53,516 nt of DNA from assembly GCA_023481285.1 (NCBI GenBank), contig JAMCWL010000045.1, positions 1 to 53,516 of the forward strand, read 5' to 3'. The stretch is from Actinomycetota bacterium. GTDB lineage: Bacteria > Actinomycetota > Aquicultoria > Aquicultorales > JAMCWL01. The notes beneath the pieces are model-generated. The model did not search any database and had not been told where the DNA came from. It worked only from the letters and a program-made list of their open reading frames with translations. Shown here in pieces: positions 35,564-43,062 of this stretch. Numbering within the stretch: position 1 is the first letter of the stretch; every line of letters begins with the position of its first letter. The translations under genes and the position numbers were made by a program.

Positions 35564-36667
35564 TCAGAGGGCAAACTTAAAGAGGATGACGTCGCCGTCT
35601 TTAACCGCGTACTCCTTCCCTTCGACCATGAGGTGCCCGTGCTCTCGGGCGGCTGAGAAGGAGCCGTCCTCGACCAAGTCATTCCAGGGAACGACGTCCG
35701 CTCTGATAAAGCCACGCTCCATATCCGTGTGGATCCTGCCGGCGGCGGTCGGCGCCCTGGTGCCGGCCTTCACGGGCCAGGCACGGCATTCGCCGGATTC
35801 AATCGTGAAAAAGGTGATGAGATCGAGGAGGCGATATGATGCCCTAACCAGATTATCGAGCCCCCGTTCTTTTAGGCCAACCGCCGCCATGAACTCCTTC
35901 GCCTCCTCGTCGTTCAGCTCGGCGAGCTCCGCCTCGAGCTTAGCGGCGATGACCACCATCCCCGCTCCGTTCGCTTTGGCGACCGCCGCCACCTTGGAGA
36001 CGGTGGGGGTTGGTCCGAGAGGGGCCGAAATCTCGTCTTCGGAGACGTTCGCGATGTAGACGACCGGCTTATCGGTCAGGAGGCCGATCCCCGCGAGCGC
36101 CCTTTTCTCATCTTGTCCGAAGCCGGCATGCCTCACCGGTTCACCCCTCTCCAGAAGGTCCCGGGCCCGTGAGAGCGCCTCAGCTCTCATCCTCGCTTCT
36201 TTATCTCTCGACTCCGCCTGCTTCTTGGCTTTCTCGAGCGCCGACCCAACAACCTTGAGGTCGGCCAGGGCAAGCTCGATCTCGACGATCTCTATATCTC
36301 GCGCGGGATCGAGGCTCCCTTCAACATGGCCCACACGAGTCGAGAGATAAAGAAGTACGACATGCGCGATCGCATCGACCTCCCGAATGTAACCGAGAAA
36401 CTGGTTGCCGAGGCCTTCCCCCCTGGACGCACCCCGAACTAGGCCCGCTATATCGACAAACTTAATGACCGCCGGGACGACCCGTTTGGATTGAACCACT
36501 TCAGAGATTCGCTTAAGGCGTTCGTCTGGCACTTCGGCCACGCCGACGTTGGAACCGATAGTCGTGAACGGGTAGAGGGCGACCTCGGCGTTGGTTCTGG
36601 AAAGAGCGTTGAAAAGGGTGGTCTTCCCGGCGTTGGGAAGCCCTACTATGCCGACCTCCACGAGCAC
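35564..36667 (-). CDS. ychF: Redox-regulated ATPase/GTPase YchF (Obg family)
   Basis: An Obg-family P-loop NTPase that usually prefers ATP and is tied to ribosomes and stress control. GIVGLPNAGKTTLFNAL is the Walker A start; FVDIAGLVRGASRGEGLGNQFLGYIREVDAIAHV covers switch II and G3. The C-terminal TGS domain has FFTIESGECRAWPVKAGTRAPTAAGRIHTDMERGFIRADV. The track ORF starts inside the upstream gene; the GTG at 36667 with GAGGAG 4 nt upstream gives 367 aa, the family norm. It follows the DUF951 gene by 1 nt, indicating coupling. Confidence 0.96.
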   Translation of the reverse strand: MLVEVGIVGLPNAGKTTLFNALSRTNAEVALYPFTTIGSNVGVAEVPDERLKRISEVVQSKRVVPAVIKFVDIAGLVRGASRGEGLGNQFLGYIREVDAIAHVVLLYLSTRVGHVEGSLDPARDIEIVEIELALADLKVVGSALEKAKKQAESRDKEARMRAEALSRARDLLERGEPVRHAGFGQDEKRALAGIGLLTDKPVVYIANVSEDEISAPLGPTPTVSKVAAVAKANGAGMVVIAAKLEAELAELNDEEAKEFMAAVGLKERGLDNLVRASYRLLDLITFFTIESGECRAWPVKAGTRAPTAAGRIHTDMERGFIRADVVPWNDLVEDGSFSAAREHGHLMVEGKEYAVKDGDVILFKFAL

Positions 36668-36668
36668 T

Positions 36669-36926
36669 CTACTCCTCTCGGGATTCGTTTCCTGCCGACC
36701 CACCGCCTTGTAAGCTACCGCTGTCTTGAGGCTCCGAGCGGTATAGATACCCTCGAAAGCGCCGGTCAAAATCGTACCGGAGAAGTCTCACGCGTCTCCC
36801 GCATTTCGTACACTTGAGACCGATATCCATCCCCGTCTTGACGACCTCCCACTCGTTGGCGCCGCAGGGGTGGGGCTTCTTTAGCTTAACGACGTCGCCG
36901 ATTTTTACCGGCACTATGTCGACCAT
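36669..36926 (-). CDS. DUF951 family small zinc-ribbon-like protein
   Basis: An 85-aa protein. VKIGDVVKLKKPHPCGANEWEVVKTGMDIGLKCTKCGRRVRLLR is the DUF951 (PF06107) core. One Cys follows HP and a CxxC pair comes later, which could bind a metal. The basic stretch RYDFDRRFRGYL follows. Its function is not established. It often stands directly upstream of ychF, as here, with only one nucleotide between the genes, suggesting a shared role near translation. The tail beyond residue 62 is low-complexity. Confidence 0.88.
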   Translation of the reverse strand: MVDIVPVKIGDVVKLKKPHPCGANEWEVVKTGMDIGLKCTKCGRRVRLLRYDFDRRFRGYLYRSEPQDSGSLQGGGSAGNESREE

Positions 36927-37056
36927 TTTATTTTTTAATTATACTCCCTGACTGGACGTTTGTCTGTTTGGCGGGAGCGTTGAAAAGCCAAAAACCAGAG
37001 GTTGCCTTATAAACAAAGGGCAAATAATATTAGGTAAACCGCGAGGGGGAATGATT

Positions 37057-37329
37057 ATGAGCAGAGCCGTCGTCACCGTCGTGGGCGAGGACCGGGTTGG
37101 CATAGTTGCGCGTGTTTCAAGTGCGCTCGCAGAAAACGGCGTCAACATCGAGGATATCTCCCAGACGATTATGCAGGATCTTTTCACCATGATGATGCTC
37201 GTTACGGTCGACGAATCGCGAATTCCCATCGGCGATCTACAGAAAAGACTGGCCCAGGTCGGAGGGAAGATGGGCGTTCACATAACCGTGCAGCATGAAG
37301 ATCTCTTTCGCTTCATGCACCGGATCTAG
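37057..37329 (+). CDS. ACT domain protein, UPF0237 (GcvR-like)
   Basis: A small ACT-domain protein of 90 aa. SRAVVTVVGEDRVGIVARVSSALAENGVNIEDISQTIMQ is the ligand-binding beta-alpha-beta start typical of UPF0237, and MMLVTVDE completes the domain. I choose the ATG at 37057 over 37051 because the GAGGGGG site is too close to the first ATG. Members probably bind an amino acid and act as regulators. The gene pairs with the UPF0210 gene downstream, a widely conserved neighbourhood, separated here by about 200 bp with repeat arrays. Confidence 0.9.
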   Translation: MSRAVVTVVGEDRVGIVARVSSALAENGVNIEDISQTIMQDLFTMMMLVTVDESRIPIGDLQKRLAQVGGKMGVHITVQHEDLFRFMHRI

Positions 37330-37533
37330 TACCTTGGTACCGTAGTGCCTTGGTATCATGGTAGATAGTTGAGCGATGTATCGTGCTTCAAGTGCACGCA
37401 AGTTATATGATTGCTGCATCGAAGTAATAAATATCGGTCTTCTGCTGAATGGTCTAGTTGGTGCACCTAAGATGGGTTATGCACAAAACTTTCTACCAAG
37501 GTACCAAGAGACCAAGATACTAGGGGACTAGGA
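37330..37533. repeat. Inverted octamer repeat arrays between ACT and UPF0210 genes
   Basis: The left array (about 37330-37366) reads ACCTTGGT, ACCGTAGT, GCCTTGGT, ATCATGGT. The right array (about 37491-37530) reads CTACCAAG, GTACCAAG, AGACCAAG, ATACTAGG, GGACTAGG. They are roughly reverse complements, so the spacer of about 125 bp is flanked by inverted arrays that could form a long imperfect stem. The last unit merges with the ribosome binding site of the UPF0210 gene. Confidence 0.6.
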
Positions 37534-38895
37534 ATGTTCATAAACCCCGAGGAGATTCTCGAAACCATCGAGATGATCGAGGAGCAGGCCCTCGACATCA
37601 GGACGATCACCCTGGGCGTATCGCTCAGAAGCTGTGCGGATCCGGATGGGAAGCGCCTCTGCCAAAAGATATACGACCGGGTGACGAGCGCCGCCAGGAA
37701 GTTGGTGCCGGTTGCCGATGGCTTGAGCGCCAAGTACGGCATCCCGATCGTTAACAAACGGGTGGCGGTGACGGCCATCGCCGAGGTCGCTGAGGCGAGC
37801 GATCTATCGGACTACTTGCCGGTAGCCAGAGCCCTTGATGAGGCGGCGGCGGCTACCGGAGTGGATTTCATCGGCGGTTTCTCGGCGCTCGTCCATAAAG
37901 GAATTACGCCGGGGGACGAGCGCCTCATCTCATCGATTCCGCGCTCGCTTGCCCAAACGAAGAAAGTCTGCTCGAGCGTTAATGTCGCAACCTCGAAAGC
38001 GGGCGTCAACATGGACGCAATCCTTAGAATGGCGTCGGTCGTTAAGAAAACCGCTGAGCTCACGTCCGAGAATGATGGCGTCGGCTGCGCCAAGCTCGTC
38101 ATCTTCGCTAATATCCCCGAAGACAACCCCTTCATGGCGGGCGCCTACCATGGGAGCGGCCAACCCGATATCGCCGTCAACGTTGGGATCTCCGGTCCCG
38201 GGGTGGTGCGCGCGGTCGTCGAGCGCTACCGAGAGGCGGATCTTACCCAGTTGTCCGAGATAATCAAGAAGAGCTCGTTCAAGATAACGAGGGTTGGAGA
38301 GCTCATCGGTCGGGAGGCGGCCAGGCTCTTGGGGGCCGAGATGGGCGCGATAGACCTGTCGCTGGCGCCGACGCCCACGCCGGGCGATTCCGTGGCAGGA
38401 ATTCTTGAGGCCATGGGCCTTGAAAAAACGGGCGCCCCTGGGACGACGGCGGCGCTGGCCCTCCTGAACGACGCGGTCAAAAAAGGTGGGGCGATGGCCA
38501 CCTCCTCAACCGGCGGCCTTTCAGGGGCTTTCATTCCCATCTCCGAGGACTTGGGCATGATAGACGCGGTCGAGTCGGGAGCGTTGTCTCTGGAGAAGTT
38601 GGAGGCCATGACGGCCGTCTGCTCGGTTGGGCTGGATATGATTATCATCCCTGGAGAGACGCGCGTGGAGACGATCGCCGGTATAATCGCGGACGAGATG
38701 GCGATCGCCGTGGTCAACCGTAAATGTGCTGGAGTTCGCTTGATTCCGACGCCCAATAAGAGCGAAGGTGAGCTGGCTCACTTCGGCGATCTTCTGGGTT
38801 TTGGACCCGTCATCAAGGTAAATTCTTTTAGCTGTTCCAATTTCGTCACGCGGGGCGGGAGGATACCGCCACCCCTCACGAGCCTTAACAACTAG
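37534..38895 (+). CDS. PFL family protein, UPF0210/DUF711
   Basis: A 453-aa protein of the UPF0210 family, distantly related in fold to pyruvate formate-lyase-type barrels. It starts MFINPEEILETIEMIEEQALDIRTITLGVSL and includes VNKRVAVTAIAEV, GFSALVHKGITPGD, CSSVNVATSKAGVNMDA and ANIPEDNPFMAGAYHG. No glycyl-radical motif is evident, and the biochemical role is not known. It is a standard partner of the upstream ACT gene, so an amino-acid-linked role is plausible. Its stop overlaps the converging YtxH stop by four bases (CTAG). Confidence 0.92.
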   Translation: MFINPEEILETIEMIEEQALDIRTITLGVSLRSCADPDGKRLCQKIYDRVTSAARKLVPVADGLSAKYGIPIVNKRVAVTAIAEVAEASDLSDYLPVARALDEAAAATGVDFIGGFSALVHKGITPGDERLISSIPRSLAQTKKVCSSVNVATSKAGVNMDAILRMASVVKKTAELTSENDGVGCAKLVIFANIPEDNPFMAGAYHGSGQPDIAVNVGISGPGVVRAVVERYREADLTQLSEIIKKSSFKITRVGELIGREAARLLGAEMGAIDLSLAPTPTPGDSVAGILEAMGLEKTGAPGTTAALALLNDAVKKGGAMATSSTGGLSGAFIPISEDLGMIDAVESGALSLEKLEAMTAVCSVGLDMIIIPGETRVETIAGIIADEMAIAVVNRKCAGVRLIPTPNKSEGELAHFGDLLGFGPVIKVNSFSCSNFVTRGGRIPPPLTSLNN

Positions 38896-39215
38896 GCTGA
38901 GCGCTTAATCCTGGAAGCAATAGTCTGAATCGTATCCTGAGCGCGCGAACCGACCCGCGCCACCTCTTTTGCTGCGTTGGAAGCGGACTGCTGAATTTCG
39001 TCGCTCGCCCGGTTTATCGATTGAGCGATCCTATCGCGCGTCTCGCTACCCCTGCGCGGCGCAAAGAGCATACCGATTATGAGGCCCATCGCCAAACTCG
39101 ACAAGCCGACGGTCAAAGCCAAGAGAGCATTTCTAAGGGCGTCGGAGTCTGCTTTTGACGCCGCTTCCTGAACCAGCTTTAGCGACCTTTCCGGGAGGCC
39201 CTTTAGCTGAGCCAT
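38892..39215 (-). CDS. YtxH domain-containing membrane protein
   Basis: A 107-aa protein with one membrane span (ALLALTVGLSSLAMGLIIGMLFAP) followed at once by APRRGSETRDRIA. This GxxxGxLFAPxxGxETR pattern is the YtxH signature. The C-terminal 55 residues form a polar, Ala/Ser-rich helix with regular SAxxAAKEVARVGSR spacing, likely an amphipathic coil. AGGAGG precedes the ATG. YtxH proteins are often general-stress proteins of unknown mechanism. The gene is convergent with UPF0210. Confidence 0.85.
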   Translation of the reverse strand: MAQLKGLPERSLKLVQEAASKADSDALRNALLALTVGLSSLAMGLIIGMLFAPRRGSETRDRIAQSINRASDEIQQSASNAAKEVARVGSRAQDTIQTIASRIKRSA

Positions 39216-39306
39216 TTTCCAACCTCCTTTTAGAAGAGTGCTTATTGATTTCCCGCTTTGAGGGGGGAGTAAACGGGTCCCGGAGAGCTAATAAATCTGG
39301 AGGTTG

Positions 39307-39996
39307 TCAAGGGTTTCTTGAAAGGAATTCCAGAAGCTCCACACAGCGCTTTACGTTCCACCGAAGAAGACCGACGCCGATGTCGCTTGCGGCAGAGACC
39401 GCCAGAACCAGTCCCTGTGCCGCCGGAGCTACAAAGATTATGGCTTCCGTCGTCTCGAAGGTGACAAAAGAAAGTCTTCCTGAACCAAGACGCTCACCCA
39501 TTTCGCGGCATGAGCGAAGCAATTCAGGTATGCGGGCGGCCAGAGCACCGGGATCGCCTCTTCCAGCGGAAGCGATCGGTAGGCCGTCGCCGCTTAATAT
39601 GACGGCCGTAACATCGCCAAGCTCGTCTGCGATATGCTCGACAATCTCGGTCAGACCCTGGGCTTCAGTCGCGAGGTCGTTGTCGAGGACGGCTCCCCCG
39701 CTGCTCGCCCCGTCCGAAAGAGACTCTTCCGCGTTGAGGACCGCCGTTTCAACCCCGACCGTTGTCTTCGCTACCGATGCTCTCTCTTTACCGTGGGTTC
39801 CAAGGAGAACGCCTGGGGTTTCAGCCCGATCAATAAGAGACTCCAAGATGGTCTTGTGCTCGTTAACCGCTTGCTTACGAGACTTGCCTTTCCCGGGCGC
39901 CTCTTTCTCCTCGGGCGATTCTTTTCTTTCCTTCCAATCATCGCCCTTCAGAAAGGATGCGATCAGTTCCGCAAAGTCCTTCTCATTCATCGACAT
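39307..39996 (-). CDS. Roadblock/LC7 domain protein with charged N-terminal extension
   Basis: A 229-aa soluble protein. Residues 1-60 are highly charged (DDWKERKESPEEKEAPGKGKSRKQ) and probably disordered. The C-terminal 120 residues form a Roadblock/LC7 fold, with VEHIADELGDVTAVILSGDGLPIASAGRGD, then LGSGRLSFVTFETTEAIIFVAPAAQGLVLAVSA. In bacteria such proteins work with small MglA-like GTPases in polarity or signalling. No GTPase gene is in the window. It stands alone, between the YtxH and cold-shock genes. Confidence 0.85.
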   Translation of the reverse strand: MSMNEKDFAELIASFLKGDDWKERKESPEEKEAPGKGKSRKQAVNEHKTILESLIDRAETPGVLLGTHGKERASVAKTTVGVETAVLNAEESLSDGASSGGAVLDNDLATEAQGLTEIVEHIADELGDVTAVILSGDGLPIASAGRGDPGALAARIPELLRSCREMGERLGSGRLSFVTFETTEAIIFVAPAAQGLVLAVSAASDIGVGLLRWNVKRCVELLEFLSRNP

Positions 39997-40159
39997 AGTT
40001 TTAGCCTTCAGATATTGAGCCTTTGGTCGTCTATCTTATCACACGCTCAAGGATGCTGCATATTGTCGTCGACAAAATGCAGGCTTTTAGAGAGAAGCGC
40101 GCGCTCCTATGCTTCTCGATGAGTATTAGCCTGAGACCGCTAGGTAATCGAGGGGGAAA

Positions 40160-40414
40160 TTAATAGCGCTTGGCGCTTTTTACGGGTTTGCCCACCGGAC
40201 CTTTTGGCGACTTCGAATTGACGATTTCGACATTGGTCGCCTTGTTGCCCTTGAGGCTCTGGACGATGTCGAAACGTACCTTCTGCCCCTCGCGGAGCAA
40301 TGCGCTTTCTCCCTGGATAGCTGAGAAGTGGACGAAGATGTCGTCACCACCTGGTTGAGCGATAAAGCCAAAACCTCGTGAATCGTCGAACCATTTGACG
40401 GTGCCCTCGGCCAA
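40160..40414 (-). CDS. Cold-shock domain RNA-binding protein
   Basis: An 84-aa CSD protein. GTVKWFDDSRGFGFIAQPGGDDIFVHFSAI has both RNP motifs (here RGFGFI and DIFVHF). The usual glycine after W-F is replaced by DDSR. The C-terminus has a basic, Pro-rich extension (KSPKGPVGKPVKSAKRY) beyond the 66-aa CspA core. The start is TTG, supported by AAGGAGGTG 8 nt upstream. It probably binds single-stranded RNA as a chaperone. Upstream, a GAGCC/GGCTC hairpin lies in the likely leader. Confidence 0.93.
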   Translation of the reverse strand: MAEGTVKWFDDSRGFGFIAQPGGDDIFVHFSAIQGESALLREGQKVRFDIVQSLKGNKATNVEIVNSKSPKGPVGKPVKSAKRY

Positions 40415-40688
40415 GAGTATTCACCTCCTTGAAACAACCGCGGCCGGGTCAAAATTCGCTCATTAAAGAGAGTGGGAGCCTAGAAGGCTCGCGCCTTAAA
40501 GAGGGACTGTTCTGCGAAGCAGATTCAAGCGTTCCCAAGTCCCTTTGATTATCTACCATTTTTGCTTAAAAGTAAAACATCCCGTACAGGGTTAAAAAAG
40601 GATTATGAACTCTGAATCCTATGCGCTGGACTCGGAATCGGTAGCGCGTATGTCCAGTATCCGGAATCTAGCGTCCAGCGTCTGCTAT
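40415..40688. other. Intergenic region with heptamer repeats
   Basis: This region holds the csp leader and probable promoter on its left side. The GAGCC/GGCTC hairpin is near 40476-40490. On its right side (about 40615-40690) are degenerate 7-bp units GTCCAGT-ATCCGGA-ATCTAGC-GTCCAGC-GTCTGCT, the same family as at 9.6 kb. The 63-aa track ORF at 40605 is made of these repeats and is not a gene. Confidence 0.55.
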
Positions 40689-42302
40689 TTATCCCAACCC
40701 TCCCCTGATGCTTCCCAGACGCACTATCCAATCTCGAACGAGCTTTCCTTCAACCGACTCGTCCGTAATCAACTGCTCGGCCGTCCCAATTCCTGAAATC
40801 TCCTTGAGCATCGGTCTCATCGTCTCAAGAATCGTGTGGTAGAGCCTGTCCTCCTTCTTTTCAACGCCGGGAGTAATTCCCAGATGCTCGCCTATTAAGC
40901 GCAGGTCTTCCTCAACCTCGAAAAGCACCTCTTCGGGAATGAAGTCTGCGGCCGTCTCCAGCCTGACAAACCTCAAGGCGAAGGTCAGACTATCTTTAAG
41001 CCCTCTGTATTCGGCAACCAGGCTCTTGAGCGACTCTTCTCCAAATCGCTCGACAAGCTCGTCGACTCCCCGTCCCGTCCCGATGATCTCGGGGGGCAAG
41101 CCTATCGAATAGAGGGCCGCCGCATACGATATCGCCCTGGGGAGCTCGGCGCTTTCCGGCACCGCTATTCCGCGCAATTCGGCCGCGAGGTCGGGTTGCG
41201 AGACAAGATCGGCCATGATTGCAGGGCGGGGTAAATCTCGCGCGTAGCCGGACTCTCCCTTGCGGGCCAGTCGATCCCTCTGGCGAGGGATGATGTCGGA
41301 CAGCCTGGAGGCCACATCCGTCAATCTGTAGAATGTCTGGAGGTAGTGCTTCGAGAATACTCCTATAACGTCGAGGTAAAACTGCCTCGAGTGAACGGCC
41401 AGCGGCTTGAGGGTGGAAAGCCTCTTCTTGAGCTCGGCGGCAAGCCGCCTGGTCTCTTCAGCCCCCCGGTCGTACCTCATAGCCGATTGAATGGTTACCG
41501 TTCGAACGCCTGAATAATCGACCATGGTGTTGTCGAGGTTTTCCAGGCTCAGGCGACCTCGGAAAGGCAGCGTTCCTCCACCTAAAATAGGAGCGACTTC
41601 TATGCCGTCTCGGGAGGAGAGCTCGTAGCCATCGGCAATGCCGAGCTTAACCGCCATGGTCGCCGGGACAAGGCCGTACGAGAGGGCCATGTCGGAGAGG
41701 CCCAACATATACCGGATCCTGGCCGGTTTGACCCCCAGCTCGGTCGAGGCGGCGATATACGCCTTGAGCTCATCGTAGACGCCAAGAATCTGCGGGGCCG
41801 TTTCGAAGAGGGGTATGAGCATGATGATGCTCGGGTCGGGCGAGAGGCCAAACTCCTTGTGGGCGAGGGCGATGACGTCGTTTACCCTCTCCCTGACGGA
41901 GATCAGTTCCTCCGAGCTTCGGGTCATCGGGAGGATGACTTCGCGTACAGCGTAAAGCCCATTTCTCTTAAACGCCCGGTAGTTCGACTCAACGACCGAC
42001 ATTAAAGCCATGAGCTGGCGAAAGACGCCCTCCTCCTCGCCTGAGGGTATTCGGGGCGTCACCAGGACGTCGCGCCCGGCCGCCAAAGCATGCGCCGCCA
42101 GATCGACCACAATCTGGGAGGTCTGCTGGTAAGGGGTGAGCTTCCCCTCGAAATCGATCATTACCTCCTCAAGCCCCAGGCCGTCGGGAGGAGGGAGAAG
42201 CGCCTCGACGGCCTCCTGCGGCTCTTCCTGAATGGAGACATAGCGCGAGGCGGAATCGGGATGCTGCGTCATCATCGTTGCCGGAATGCGCGGAAGGTCC
42301 AT
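40689..42302 (-). CDS. ppcA: Archaeal-type phosphoenolpyruvate carboxylase
   Basis: Forms oxaloacetate from PEP and bicarbonate. At 537 aa it is much shorter than the usual bacterial enzyme (about 900 aa) and matches the atypical archaeal type. The start MDLPRIPATMMTQHPDSASRY is characteristic (the MMTQHPDS motif). VMIDFEGKLTPYQQ, PMTRSSEELI, IPLFETAPQIL and FRGRLSLENL follow the family. This form occurs in archaea and a few anaerobic bacteria. It is transcribed alone. A short C-terminal stretch past GTAEQLITDESVEGKLVRD reaches the heptamer repeats. It likely supplies C4 intermediates. Confidence 0.95.
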   Translation of the reverse strand: MDLPRIPATMMTQHPDSASRYVSIQEEPQEAVEALLPPPDGLGLEEVMIDFEGKLTPYQQTSQIVVDLAAHALAAGRDVLVTPRIPSGEEEGVFRQLMALMSVVESNYRAFKRNGLYAVREVILPMTRSSEELISVRERVNDVIALAHKEFGLSPDPSIIMLIPLFETAPQILGVYDELKAYIAASTELGVKPARIRYMLGLSDMALSYGLVPATMAVKLGIADGYELSSRDGIEVAPILGGGTLPFRGRLSLENLDNTMVDYSGVRTVTIQSAMRYDRGAEETRRLAAELKKRLSTLKPLAVHSRQFYLDVIGVFSKHYLQTFYRLTDVASRLSDIIPRQRDRLARKGESGYARDLPRPAIMADLVSQPDLAAELRGIAVPESAELPRAISYAAALYSIGLPPEIIGTGRGVDELVERFGEESLKSLVAEYRGLKDSLTFALRFVRLETAADFIPEEVLFEVEEDLRLIGEHLGITPGVEKKEDRLYHTILETMRPMLKEISGIGTAEQLITDESVEGKLVRDWIVRLGSIRGGLG

Positions 42303-42373
42303 ATGCTATCCTCATAAGTAAAAAGCTTGAATGCTTGTAGATCAAGATGGCAGCGGGTGCTTTTCCAAAGACG

Positions 42374-42390
42374 GCACGCCATGGGCGTGC
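42374..42390 (-). terminator. Hairpin after the STAS gene
   Basis: GCACGCC (42374-42380) and GGCGTGC (42384-42390) form a perfect 7-bp stem with an ATG loop, just beyond the STAS stop on the minus strand. A short TCTTT follows. A modest terminator candidate. Confidence 0.4.
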
Positions 42391-42392
42391 TC

Positions 42393-42737
42393 CTACGCGG
42401 CCAGGCCCTTAATCGCTTCGTCCCGGCTGCGAAAGACCCGTACCCAGGGGCGGTCGGTCAACCTTGTTTTCCTGACCGCGCGCTCCATCTCGTCGCCTGA
42501 GACGACCAACGCAAGCCTACCGCCATGCCCGAGCTCGGAGTGCGCCGCCTGCGCTACCACCTCGATGAGTTCGTTGTTCGTCTCGGTAACGGCGGTCAAA
42601 TCAACGATCATGTCCGCCGGATTCTGCTCCGCGGCAAGTTTTAGCGCTTCGACAGCCTCGCCCTTAGTGCTTGGCTTGAGCTCGCCGGCAATCTCGACGA
42701 CCGGCATCCTACCGCCGGTGACCTTTACACGAAGCAC
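42393..42737 (-). CDS. STAS-like domain protein without the usual phospho-Ser
   Basis: A single STAS domain of 114 aa. VVEIAGELKPSTKGEAVEAL is the first strand region, and ADMIVDLTAVTETNNELIEVVAQAA corresponds to the D(L/F)S-loop-helix of anti-anti-sigma factors. That loop normally holds D-S-S/T-G; here it is ETNNE, so phosphorylation control like SpoIIAA looks lost. I prefer the GTG at 42737, with GGGGG 4-5 nt upstream, over the TTG at 42752. No anti-sigma kinase is nearby; a SpoIIE-type phosphatase is at 17.5 kb. It follows a candidate structured RNA. Confidence 0.72.
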   Translation of the reverse strand: MLRVKVTGGRMPVVEIAGELKPSTKGEAVEALKLAAEQNPADMIVDLTAVTETNNELIEVVAQAAHSELGHGGRLALVVSGDEMERAVRKTRLTDRPWVRVFRSRDEAIKGLAA

Positions 42738-42885
42738 GGAACCCCCAATCAATCAGCTCATCACTTTATCCCCATCATCGAGCGACAACTCTCTCTCGTT
42801 TGGGGGTTCGGCTAACTTTCCCGGTAAGAAGAATTAATTAATAGTACGGGGCGTTATTTGCTACTTGCGCTTACCTTACCGGCGC

Positions 42886-43027
42886 AAAGAAAATGGGCCC
42901 GGCTTGGTAGCGTTACCATCCCCATGGGGGGATTCGCCTGTGAATCTCGCGCTTAAGCGAGCTCCATCCCTATCCGTAACTCATACCTGAAGGCTGGGCC
43001 CAAACTTTGTGAGCTTGTGAAGTTCCT
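42886..43027 (-). ncRNA. Candidate structured RNA between lon and the STAS gene
   Basis: A closed structure is predicted. GGGCCC plus GGCTT (42895-42905) pairs with AAGGCT plus GGGCCC (42990-43001). Inside are GGTA/TACC (42906-42917), ATCCCC/GGGGAT (42918-42933), GATTC/GAATC (42931-42946) and CTCGC/GCGAG (42946-42961); the second and third overlap and may alternate. On the minus strand the outer stem is followed by ATTTTCTTT, a terminator-like tail. A promoter lies just upstream. The likely RNA is about 140 nt. It matched no class I could recall. It could also be a leader for the STAS gene or only the lon terminator. Confidence 0.45.
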
Positions 43028-43033
43028 GCTCTT

Positions 43034-43062
43034 ACTATACTCTTACTTGCCGGATAATGCAA
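43034..43062 (-). promoter_or_regulatory. Promoter for the candidate RNA, inside the end of lon
   Basis: On the minus strand TTGCAT (43057-43062) and TATAGT (43034-43039) are separated by exactly 17 bp. The predicted start near 43027 is just past the lon stop. It would transcribe the structured element and possibly the STAS gene. Confidence 0.45.

Noticed and set aside
35398-35580. 60-aa ORF upstream of ychF
   Set aside because: No start signal, no family resemblance and it overlaps the ychF end antisense.
40605-40796. 63-aa plus-strand ORF
   Set aside because: Composed of heptamer repeats and the antisense of the ppcA 3' end.
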